This document shows positions 58,801 to 64,000 of a DNA stretch of 64,000 nt, piece by piece. The stretch comes from Phocoena phocoena (taxonomy: Eukaryota; Chordata; Mammalia; Artiodactyla; Phocoenidae), in contig NC_089222.1 in the NCBI RefSeq assembly GCF_963924675.1, positions 134,938,281 to 135,002,280 on the forward strand, given 5' to 3'. Below the pieces are notes generated by a model that saw nothing but the letters and a program-made list of their open reading frames with translations, was not told the DNA's origin and made no database searches. Each line of letters opens with the position of its first letter. The first letter of the stretch is position 1. A program made the translations under genes and the position numbers.

Positions 58801-60502
58801 CCTTCCAGTGTAGATGAGGTATGTTACTTTTCTTTTCAACAGTTAACTGGATTTTTCTTAAAATGAATGGGAAATATATTTGATTTCAACAGAATGTAAA
58901 TGTTTTCTTGATGTTCAGAAAATAATACAGACTGATTTGGGGTTTTTTTCTTCAGAGTTTCAGGAAATTAACTTTAGAAACGGTCATTTAATAGAATATA
59001 ACATGGAATAGTAAGGTGTGTCCTTAATCTCATATTTTTTGGCAGCTTGGTTACTGTGGCACTTGTTTGACCGTTGAAAGTCTATATTCACAAAAAGCTT
59101 AAAACATTCTCATCAGTGCAAAAACTGTATTCTGTGGATAAAATCACAGAAAACGAAGGAGCAAAACATGAGTTTCCTTTCACAGCACCTCAGTGTTTTG
59201 GTTGGCAGAGTTAGTGAAGGCACTGAGTGAGGACATCACCCTGGGGGTGATGTGTTCACTGGAGCAGCTTCCACGCTGCCTGCCCTGTTTCAGGTTCCCC
59301 AGGCTTTGGAGCCAGAGACCTGAAGGTGAATTGTTGATGGGCTGTAGTGTATTTGCACTTACTGGCTCTGTGAACTTGAGCAGCTCTCTTTTTTTTTTTT
59401 TTTTTTTTTTTTTGCGGTACGCGGGCCTCTCACTGCTGTGGCCTCTCCCGTTGCGGAGCACAGGCTCCGGACACGCAGGCTCAGCGGCCATGGCTCACGG
59501 GCCTAGCTGCTCCGCGGCATGTGGGATCTTCCCGGACCGGGGCACGAACCCATGTCCCCTGCATCGGCAGGCGGACTCCCAACCACTGCGCCACCAGGGA
59601 AGCCCTTGAGCAGCTCTCTTAAGGGTACTTGAGCAAGTGCCCGTAGACTGTAAAACAGAGCCAGTCGTACCATCCTGCAGAATTGGGAGGACCGAAGGAG
59701 ATAAACCAGAAGGGCCTAACACTGTACAAACGTTCCATAAATATGAACCGTTTTACTCTTTTATGCCCGAGTTTTTAAATATCATTTCTATATACTCTTC
59801 TATTCAGAGCTGTTATTTAAAGAACTTAAAACTATCAAGTTACAATAGCTCTTTATTCTTAGTGGGACAGGGAAAAATTAATTTCTCCCTGTGCTTTTTC
59901 TGGGTATTTGTGGATTAGATACCAAAATTTTTATTATGTCAAAATAAAATGTCCCAAATCCCAGTGTTCTCCCTTTCCTTCCTCGCCCACACTCTTCCAC
60001 TCCCCACCCCTGATAGCACAGTGGACCTTTCTTAGGGACTCTTCATATAATTCCCCAAAACAATAACAACATGTACGTAACCTCACTAGTGATGTTCTTA
60101 TTCTAAATGTTATAGTGCAATCGATACGCTCTTAGATTGCTTTTTAATATGCATGTCAAAAGATAGGGTTTCTAGAAAACTTAAGAAACCACAGCTTATT
60201 AGAACTGGAAAACTAGTTTTTGTGATTTTAAATAATCTGTTTCTGTTCCTTCCCTTTTGAATTAGTATTTCTCTGAACAGCCAGTAAGGAATCTACTCCT
60301 TTCCACTTCTGAGGAACAAACGGAAAGATGTTCTATCATTGAAAATGCAAACACTATTACTGTAATAGAAGAGACTAATCCAATTGAAGATCACAAAAAG
60401 TACAATTCCCAAACTAGTCAAGATTCAGGAAACTATTCTAATGAAGACGAAAACAGTGGAAGTAAAATAAGTGAAGAACTTCTGGAACAGGAAACTGTGT
60501 GA
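37615..60502 (+). CDS. IFNAR1: Interferon alpha/beta receptor subunit 1, whole gene (11 coding exons joined)
   Basis: The product is a type I membrane protein that, with IFNAR2, binds all type I interferons at the cell surface and signals through TYK2/JAK1 to STAT1/2. The joined exons give 561 codons; human IFNAR1 has 557. Order: signal peptide about 1-25; FNIII-like subdomains SD1 (exons 2-3), SD2 (4-5), SD3 (6-7) and SD4 (8-9); membrane helix about 441-464; cytoplasmic tail 465-561. Expected cysteine pairs are 78/86, 201/222, 285/293 and 406/429. About 14 N-glycosylation sequons are visible (for example N49, N57, N87, N110, N174, N224, N256, N315, N316, N361, N379, N419). The tail keeps the C466 palmitoylation position, the YVFF endocytic motif at 469 and the DSGNYS phosphodegron at 536-541. 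Oddities are an extra cysteine at 38 and R504 in place of a conserved lysine. The class II cytokine receptor exon-phase pattern is kept throughout. Confidence 0.97.
39075..39265 (-). repeat. MIR SINE, antisense
   Basis: The + strand reads 'taccaggcactactcttagt', 'atccttattttacagaggag', 'tggactgaggccatatagct', the complement orientation of MIR. Ancient. Confidence 0.75.
39594..39922 (+). mobile_element. CHR-type SINE with internal tandem expansion
   Basis: The body 39605-39911 is flanked by 'tagtaaaccat' and 'taataaaccat'. Between head and tail, 39706-39857 consists of seven tandem units of 21-22 bp, each starting 'aactaag', where other short-form copies have one or two. The head is intact. 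Confidence 0.9.
40904..41295 (-). mobile_element. CHR-type SINE, long form, antisense
   Basis: The body 40924-41275 is flanked by a perfect 20-bp duplication 'aaagaagcaattttttaaaa' (40904-40923 and 41276-41295), indicating a relatively recent insertion. Confidence 0.93.
41584..41873 (+). mobile_element. 5'-truncated LINE-1 insertion
   Basis: About 260 bp of L1 3' UTR (41599-41858) with 'tataacacagggaactatat' and 'tgctgtacacctgaagctaa' lies between 'agtataagaaataaa' and 'agcataagaaataaa' (one mismatch). Confidence 0.85.
41912..42137 (+). mobile_element. CHR-type SINE, short form
   Basis: The full short form has an A-rich tail interrupted by C. 'cagaaggg' on both sides is the probable target duplication. 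Confidence 0.9.
42757..42880 (+). CDS. IFNAR1: IFNAR1 exon 2 (SD1, first half)
   Basis: Codons 25-66, beginning [20 protein letters not shown]. Acceptor 'ttgacag', donor 'gtacgt'; the exon starts in phase 1 and ends two bases into codon 66. Contains sequons N49-G-S and N57-V-T and the strand motif FILQW. Cys38 has no partner in the usual SD1 pattern. Confidence 0.95.
43140..43471 (-). mobile_element. CHR-type SINE, long form, antisense
   Basis: The body 43155-43456 is flanked by a perfect 15-bp duplication 'ccaacttctttaaat'. It is a hybrid-looking copy: its middle combines long-form and short-form diagnostic blocks. Confidence 0.9.
43966..44199. mobile_element. Tigger-like mariner MITE
   Basis: The ends are inverted repeats, 'cagttgacccttgaacaa' at 43966 and the complement of a near match ending at 44199, each next to a TA dinucleotide as expected for Tc1/mariner targets. 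It is 234 bp with no coding capacity. Confidence 0.8.
44211..44243 (+). repeat. CA microsatellite
   Basis: An (AC)n run with a few early interruptions directly follows the MITE. Confidence 0.9.
44422..44740 (+). mobile_element. CHR-type SINE, long form
   Basis: It runs from 'ggggcttctctggtggcgca' through the long body to 'gccaaaaataaaaataaatt' and an extended AAAT/TTTA tail. No clean target duplication was found. Confidence 0.88.
45538..45851 (-). mobile_element. CHR-type SINE, long form, antisense (first of a doublet)
   Basis: The body 45548-45842 ends with 'ccaccagggaagtcccag'. 'agtaacttt' lies at 45538-45546 and 45843-45851. Confidence 0.9.
45843..46067 (-). mobile_element. CHR-type SINE, short form with (CA)n tail, antisense (second of a doublet)
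   Basis: The body 45852-46058 has a GT-repeat tail on the + strand and ends 'accagggaagcccccc'. The same 'agtaacttt' follows at 46059-46067, so three copies of one target bracket two SINEs. Confidence 0.9.
46193..46455 (+). mobile_element. CHR-type SINE, short variant
   Basis: The body 46202-46446 has the 'gtggtccagtggttaagact' head, a run 'aaaaacaaaaaaaa' inside the body and an AT-rich tail. 'atgctttag' flanks both sides. Confidence 0.88.
47363..47544 (+). CDS. IFNAR1: IFNAR1 exon 3 (SD1, second half)
   Basis: Codons 66-127, including [20 protein letters not shown]. Acceptor 'cttgaag' at 47362; using the AG five bases further would break the frame. Donor 'gtaagg'. Contains Cys78 and Cys86, sequons N87-F-S and N110-S-T, and the [10 protein letters not shown] end of SD1. 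Confidence 0.95.
47736..48589. mobile_element. Non-autonomous hAT-like transposon carrying a minisatellite
   Basis: The left end 'caggggaccccaaacc' and right end (complement 'cagcggtccccaacc') form an inverted repeat. Eight-base flanks 'ctacggtg' (47728-47735) and 'ctatagtg' (48590-48597) match at 6 of 8 positions, as expected of an old hAT target duplication. The arms 'gcagcaggaggtgagtgtcg' and 'gcattaccacctgaaccatc' are those of a common mammalian repeat whose name I am not sure of. Confidence 0.65.
47818..48480 (+). repeat. CT-rich minisatellite, 10-bp units
   Basis: About 660 bp of 'ctccccaccg' and variants (ctcaccgctc, ctccccactg, ctcttcatct) in a higher-order pattern. Because 10 is not a multiple of 3, each frame reads the same 10-residue Ser/Pro/Leu/His/Thr cycle, so open frames of 350, 296 and 232 codons appear on the + strand. 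They are not genes. The pyrimidine-only bias is strong. Confidence 0.95.
48593..49090 (-). mobile_element. Second hAT (Charlie-like) relic
   Basis: The left end 'gtggttgttctcaaagtgtg' and right end 'caaacagtttgagaaccact' are inverted repeats of the MER/Charlie type. The interior is AT-rich. It directly abuts the previous element. Confidence 0.65.
49110..50450 (+). mobile_element. L2 LINE remnant
   Basis: 1.3 kb of degenerate L2 text: 'gaggtcaccgtgacctccac', 'gcctctctgatctcattttc', and the 3' end 'gtgaactccacgagggattt', 'tgccaggcacatattaagtg'. Open frames within it (49754-50176) are chance. Confidence 0.75.
50499..50656 (+). CDS. IFNAR1: IFNAR1 exon 4 (SD2, first half)
   Basis: Codons 127-179, [20 protein letters not shown] onward to WKNSSSLE. 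Acceptor 'tttacag', donor 'gtaagc'; ends in phase 0. Sequons N146-I-S and N174-S-S. Confidence 0.96.
50770..50911 (+). CDS. IFNAR1: IFNAR1 exon 5 (SD2, second half)
   Basis: Codons 180-227, [20 protein letters not shown] onward. Acceptor 'attatag' only 113 bp after exon 4; donor 'gtaagg'. Contains Cys201 and Cys222 and sequon N224-T-T. Confidence 0.96.
51803..51917 (+). CDS. IFNAR1: IFNAR1 exon 6 (SD3, first half)
   Basis: Codons 227-265, ending [19 protein letters not shown]. Acceptor 'cttctag', donor 'gtaagt'; ends two bases into codon 265. Sequon N256-M-T. Confidence 0.96.
52180..52420 (-). pseudogene. Unidentified retrocopy-like fragment, antisense
   Basis: On the minus strand an open frame of 50-odd codons (52352 down to about 52200, beginning [18 protein letters not shown]) runs straight into a 16-17-base A tract. 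That is the look of a short, 5'-truncated processed copy. I do not recognise the protein, and I found no target duplication, so this is tentative. Confidence 0.35.
52820..52870 (+). repeat. CA microsatellite
   Basis: About 24 uninterrupted AC units, probably polymorphic. Confidence 0.95.
53389..53620 (+). mobile_element. CHR-type SINE, short form
   Basis: The full short form lies at 53403-53608 with a pure A tail. 'aaaacacactgtt' before and 'aaaacacagttt' after are an imperfect duplication that has since lost two bases. Confidence 0.9.
54985..55088 (+). mobile_element. L2 LINE 3' end next to exon 7
   Basis: 'gagtttcctgagggtgagga', 'aacccctaacagagtgtcta' and 'tattcagtaaatgtttacta' match an L2 3' end. 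It stops about 35 bp before exon 7. Confidence 0.7.
55123..55322 (+). CDS. IFNAR1: IFNAR1 exon 7 (SD3, second half)
   Basis: Codons 265-332, [20 protein letters not shown] to [12 protein letters not shown]. Donor 'gtaagc'. Contains Cys285 and Cys293 and the double sequon N315/N316. This is the largest ectodomain exon and encodes the highly conserved [16 protein letters not shown] block. Confidence 0.96.
55432..55589 (+). CDS. IFNAR1: IFNAR1 exon 8 (SD4, first half)
   Basis: Codons 332-384, [20 protein letters not shown] to [10 protein letters not shown]. Acceptor 'ttctag' 109 bp after exon 7; donor 'gtaaaa' is weaker than the others. Sequons N361-K-S and N379-T-S. Confidence 0.96.
55797..55930 (-). 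mobile_element. CHR-type SINE, shortest form, antisense
   Basis: 'ctttggccacgccacgtggc' to 'gctgccagggaagtcccc' is the complement of a tRNA-like head. It splits a MER5-like relic (about 55765-56035). Confidence 0.8.
56045..56330 (-). mobile_element. MER20-like non-autonomous hAT relic
   Basis: 'agggtttctcaacactcttg', 'gcattataggatggctagca', 'ggccactacccactagatgc', 'cctccagatattgccacata' follow, in antisense, a well-known mammalian MER20-type element. The family name is from memory. Confidence 0.55.
56826..56984 (-). mobile_element. Short LINE-1 3' end, antisense
   Basis: 'ttggggtatagttgttttac' to 'acagcaggttctctcattag' is antisense L1 3' UTR. 'gtaacttaattttttt' stands on both sides as target duplication. 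Confidence 0.8.
57130..57765 (-). repeat. MIR SINE split by an LTR-like insertion
   Basis: MIR complement text at 57130-57250 ('tactcattatgtatcgggta') resumes at about 57618-57765 ('tgcctaaggccacgtagctg'). The roughly 360-bp insert ends 'gtggcaatagccgactaata', the style of MaLR/MLT LTRs. Confidence 0.55.
58031..58181 (+). CDS. IFNAR1: IFNAR1 exon 9 (SD4, second half)
   Basis: Codons 385-435, [20 protein letters not shown] to [10 protein letters not shown]. Acceptor 'tttatag', donor 'gtcaga' (weak, non-consensus at +3 and +5). Contains Cys406 and Cys429 and sequon N419-K-S. Confidence 0.95.
58673..58818 (+). CDS. IFNAR1: IFNAR1 exon 10 (transmembrane helix and juxtamembrane tail)
   Basis: Codons 435-483. 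The helix is about [20 protein letters not shown], then [20 protein letters not shown]. Cys466 corresponds to the human palmitoylated Cys463, and Tyr469 to the human Tyr466 of the endocytic motif. Acceptor 'tttttag', donor 'gtatgt'; ends in phase 0. Confidence 0.96.
59376..59620 (-). mobile_element. CHR-type SINE, short form, antisense (intron 10)
   Basis: The body 59391-59605 has a 23-base T run (the A tail) and is bracketed by a perfect 15-bp duplication 'ttgagcagctctctt' (59376-59390 and 59606-59620). One of the youngest-looking copies. Confidence 0.94.
60266..60502 (+). CDS. IFNAR1: IFNAR1 exon 11 (cytoplasmic tail and stop)
   Basis: Codons 484-561 plus TGA at 60500-60502. Acceptor 'tgaattag'. 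Contains the [14 protein letters not shown] block, the HKKY pair of lysines (527, 528) and the DSGNYS degron (536-541), where phosphorylation of the first serine (human Ser535) recruits the beta-TrCP ubiquitin ligase. The C-terminus LLEQETV differs from the human end. Confidence 0.96.
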   Translation, partial: YFSEQPVRNLLLSTSEEQTERCSIIENANTITVIEETNPIEDHKKYNSQTSQDSGNYSNEDENSGSKISEELLEQETV

Positions 60503-61597
60503 CCAGGAATGAACTCGAAAATACTAGGGAGTCTTGCGGGAGTTGCAGTGGGAGCCTGGGCTCCTCGCTTCTCTCAGTAACTAGCAAGAGAATATTTGCT
60601 TGTGGGGGAAGAAAGATCATCTTCAGATCGTAGGTCCAAAGAATACAGGCAAGCACTTAAGTATTTGAAAGGAATTTGGAGAAGAGTTTTCTACATTCTT
60701 TTCCACGTGTAAGGTCTTGAAAGACCTGTCATGGGACCGCCCTGGATGAGAGAAGTTAAATCCAGAAGATGCCCTCTGTCTTCCTAATGATTCCCTAAGC
60801 TCCACCGTGCCGTCGTGTGGTAAGGGCGGCGCTTGTGTTCCCATCGGCTGATACCGTCGCCGTGCTGCCACTGCTGCTGCATATACCATCTGTCCCTTCT
60901 CCATCCCGGTATTACAGTCCATTATTTTTCAGGACACATTTAGAACATTTGGTCTTTTCTTTGGACACGGAAGTAGGCCCTTTGGAAATGTCTTTAGAAA
61001 AGCCCGAATACCACCATCACTTGGTTTTCTGAAAAGGTAGCTTACTCTGGAAAACAGCGGCAGATGCCAGAAACATGGTATGGTCCTTACAGGTTTTCCA
61101 GGGGAATTCTATCCGTTTACCAATTACATTGGCTTCTACATCACAGTTACCTATCCCTTCTACGGTTTAGGATTAAAACCAGATAATCTTTTGCTAGGTG
61201 TCCATGAAGGCTTCCTGATTCAGAACATTGGAACAATAGCTTCTAAAATTACAGAGAAATGGGAAACTACCTGAGTAGATAGCTTACTATTATCTTTTAA
61301 GATACGGGAGTATGTGACATTAGTCACAGTGGATGTAAGAAGTCTTGGGACCAGAAAATGGTACTGAGAGAAGAGACAGAGTAAGAAGTAGAGTAATTCA
61401 GTAGGAAAGAAGCAGGTGGCTTTAGCGAAAAACAAGAATCATGTGTGTAATCAACTGTTGATGACTAACTTCCTGAGGGTGGTTTGTTTTTGTGGCTTAT
61501 CTGTATCATTTCTAACACCAGGCCAGCTTCTCTACGCCGTCTGGAAGTATTCAGGTACCCCTTCTGCTCAGCCTACATGCACTCAAGAAAATGCAAA

Positions 61598-61607
61598 TTA
61601 TTTATTA
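61598..61607 (+). promoter_or_regulatory. AU-rich element nonamer-like site
   Basis: TTATTTATTA in the 3' UTR fits the UUAUUUA(U/A)(U/A) element linked to regulated mRNA decay. A single copy, so its effect is uncertain. Confidence 0.35.
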
Positions 61608-62624
61608 TCAAGGTGTGGGAGGAAATGTACCTGGGAAGAAAACCTAATTTTTAAAATATGTAATGCCTTTCAAAGGCATCTATAGCTTATTTTTAAATGA
61701 TTCGCTATTTGGGATTATTCATGGAGATCCTGCAGAGGAGGGAAGTGTGGGAATTCTGGTGGCCTCTGAGGCCGGGTTCTCAGCTTCAGTCGTTGCAGAA
61801 GGACCAGTGAAAGGGAGGGGAGATGGAGCTACCCAGAGCATCACGGCAGGCCAGTCTTATTTACACAGTGGTCCGCTGTGGTCTTCTGGGTGGAAGAAAA
61901 GGTTGAAAGCAGCTGCCCTGGGAGGGGCTGTGACGCTCAGCACGTCCTCTGCAGAGCATACCGTGTGCTTCCCTGGACCTCGGTCCAGCTCCTAGGGGAG
62001 CATACAGTATGGGCCAGGGATCCCCGCCGAGGCAGTTCTCTGCTGCAGAATCCCTACAGGGACCCACGCACACCTTTGATCCTGCTGACCGGAGGCCTTT
62101 GGTTCAAAGCAGATCTGGGTCGGCCCTTCGCTTGTAAAGGCCCTGTCAGTGGGAATTTGCCTCTGTAGCGAGGAAGTGAGGAACGTGCCAGGACCCCGTC
62201 AGCCCGGGCTTCCACGCTGTGTCAGTGCGACAGGCCTGGTCAGCACGCGGGCCCGGGATTTACCACAGGAAGAAGGCTGCTTCAGAATGGACATCCCAAA
62301 GGGAAGCAGCGCCTTCATGGGACGTGGAAGAGGGAAAACTCGGGCATTAGGCTGAAAAGACACCACAGAAGTCGCCAGGTCCCTGGATGTGGGAGTCTGT
62401 GTGTCTTTGGGGTTTAGGACCCCCTGTGGTTTTCAGCGAACAAGCATCTGAGCAGCAGCGAACAAAAAACCCTCGATTTTGCCTTGTCTTCTGACCTAAA
62501 AATGCAATTCCGTCCCTTTCTTCTTTGTTGTCCACATGTAGCTTAATCAGGATGTGCTTGTAAAGTGACAAGTATTTTTTCTGAAGCGTAGTTTACTTGG
62601 AAATACCATATACTTGGGAGCACC

Positions 62625-62630
62625 AATAAA
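62625..62630 (+). promoter_or_regulatory. IFNAR1: Poly-A signal AATAAA (candidate IFNAR1 3' end)
   Basis: Canonical hexamer 2.1 kb after the stop, followed within 40 bases by T/G-rich 'tattgatagttcttgg'. Confidence 0.55.
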
Positions 62631-62650
62631 TTGCCTCAGAGCTACAGTAT

Positions 62651-64000
62651 TGATAGTTCTTGGAGAAGCTAGATATAACCTACGCACTGATGTAAAAGAT
62701 TTGTATCATTGCAGCCAGAAATAATGTATTCATATGTAACGTAGATTAACATATACGTAAGTGGTGACATATGTCTGTAAACATACATGCATACTTACAC
62801 CTACACGTGCACATGCAGGATGTGGGCCATACTGCAGTAGTACAGCCATAAAGACTTAGCACAGCTTCTAGTTAGAAAAGTATAAATGCTGCTCGAGAAC
62901 CATGAACTAAACAGTCTGACTAGAAATTTGCAACCTATAAAAAAGTTATTTCAAAAATATAATTGAGAGTTTGTATCTTTTCCCCAAACCGTGACCTTCA
63001 AAGCAGCCTCTGACGGCTCCTAAGAATTTGGAGAGTGTACAGAAACTTTGCCTACCTGCCCGCTCCTCCCCGTAACCCTTTGACTACCTGCCATGTTTGT
63101 TTCGTGGTGTCTGTCTGCCCCCCAGGGGACCGGAAGCTCTGTGAGAGCAGGAATTTGCTTTCACTTATTACTGTATCCCCAGCACCTACCACAGTGTGGT
63201 GCCTCACATGGAAAAAGCGCGCAGGAAATAACTGTCAAATGACTGAAATCTAAAATTTGAACCAAATGGGTGTTTCTGACACTGTTTGTGTGTCTTGTTG
63301 AGTTGTGGAAGGACACAACCGTGTCTCCGATGTTTCTATGCAGTGAGCTTTGTATCTTACTTCGTTTGTACTTTGTCTTAACCCCCATTGCTGTTTTTTA
63401 AACAGTTTGTTAAACAGTTTTCTGTAATAAGCGCTGAGGCCAAAAGTCTTGGGTTTTATGGTGGTTCTGCTTGAACTGATTAAACATGCATCACAGGAAT
63501 GGCAACTGCTGTCTTCACAAGGTATTCACAACCGAGGGGGCTGGTCCCTGTACCCGGTGTGCGCATGCCCGGCGTTGGTATCCTGAAGGGGGCCCCACTG
63601 CCGTCACCGCCCCGTGGAGCTCCTGGACAGGGAGCTCTCTTGCTTGCCCTTTGCTTTTTCACAGCCTCAACTTTAGACTTGGCTGGAGCACGGCCTTGAC
63701 CCAGTGAGTCTGCAGTGTGGTGCAGACTCTGCTCCGTCGATACACTGCTTCCTTTTACCAACATTTCTTCTCAGGGTAAGCTCTTTAAGGAGACTCCCTA
63801 GTCCCACATGTAAATTGATCTGCCTTCTAGATACGTTTGAATCTGAAGTTAAACACCACTGACATTCAGGCTGGGAACGCTTCGTGTGTTTTTAGTAAGC
63901 TTCCGCAAAATTTTTTCAAACTGTAGAGGGAAGTAAATATGAGTAAATTCATCTCTGACGCCCGGGAAACGCCTTGTTACTTAACAGTAATGACAAATAC
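62651..64000 (+). other. IFNAR1 downstream region / possible extended 3' UTR
   Basis: Contains an L2 3' end (about 63060-63245: 'ctctgtgagagcaggaattt', 'tgtatccccagcacctacca') and an ATTAAA at 63479-63484 that could serve as a distal poly-A signal. A CpG-richer patch lies at about 63530-63660. No further gene is visible before the window ends. Confidence 0.45.

Larger units (their letters stand above)
60503..62650 (+). other. IFNAR1: IFNAR1 3' UTR (minimum extent)
   Basis: From the stop to the first good poly-A signal the sequence is non-coding, largely unique and free of SINEs, unlike the introns. Open frames at 60817-61032, 61416-61685 and 61663-62355 have no support. The transcript may extend to a second signal near 63479. 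Confidence 0.65.

Overview
This is vertebrate nuclear DNA, almost certainly from a cetacean. The window is saturated (about 28 copies) with tRNA-derived SINEs of the CHR type: a head close to 'cttccctggtggcgcagtgg', then 'gatcccacatgccgcggagc', then an A-rich tail. These are characteristic of whales, dolphins and hippos. I see no ruminant-type (BovB/Bov-tA) or pig-type (PRE-1) SINEs. The exact species cannot be read from this window.

The only gene I can support is IFNAR1, the alpha subunit of the type I interferon receptor, on the + strand. All eleven coding exons can be placed with GT/AG junctions and consistent phases: 37615-37687, 42757-42880, 47363-47544, 50499-50656, 50770-50911, 51803-51917, 55123-55322, 55432-55589, 58031-58181, 58673-58818 and 60266-60502. 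Joined, they make 1686 nt, or 561 residues: signal peptide, four fibronectin-III-like subdomains (two exons each), one membrane helix and a short cytoplasmic tail. The gene starts in a TATA-less CpG island (about 36890-37990) with ETS-, NRF1- and Sp1-like sites. It is followed by a 3' UTR of at least 2.1 kb. The reading frame is intact and looks functional.

The 37 kb upstream (1-36.8 kb) is intergenic and I find no cellular gene in it. It holds 3' ends of LINE-1 elements of several ages, including one 5'-inverted (twin-primed) copy at 3436-4872. It also holds L2 and MIR remnants, LTRs, a hAT (MER5-like) relic, simple repeats and one decayed gammaretrovirus-like provirus (29.47-32.99 kb). That provirus keeps a 5' LTR and pieces of gag, protease and pol, but has lost the reverse-transcriptase core, env and any recognisable 3' LTR. 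It carries several nested SINE/L1 insertions.

The introns carry more insertions. The most unusual is in intron 3: a hAT-like DNA transposon (47736-48589) whose core has expanded into a roughly 660-bp minisatellite of 10-bp CT-rich units. That array creates long but spurious open frames in all three + frames. Other points of interest are two SINEs inserted one after the other at the same target (45.5-46.1 kb), a SINE with a seven-copy internal duplication (39.7 kb), an L2 remnant that may supply the branch point of exon 7, a start-stop 'ATGTGA' upstream ORF, and two protein-level oddities in IFNAR1: an extra unpaired ectodomain cysteine and loss of one ubiquitin-acceptor lysine. I found no evidence of an undescribed multigene system.
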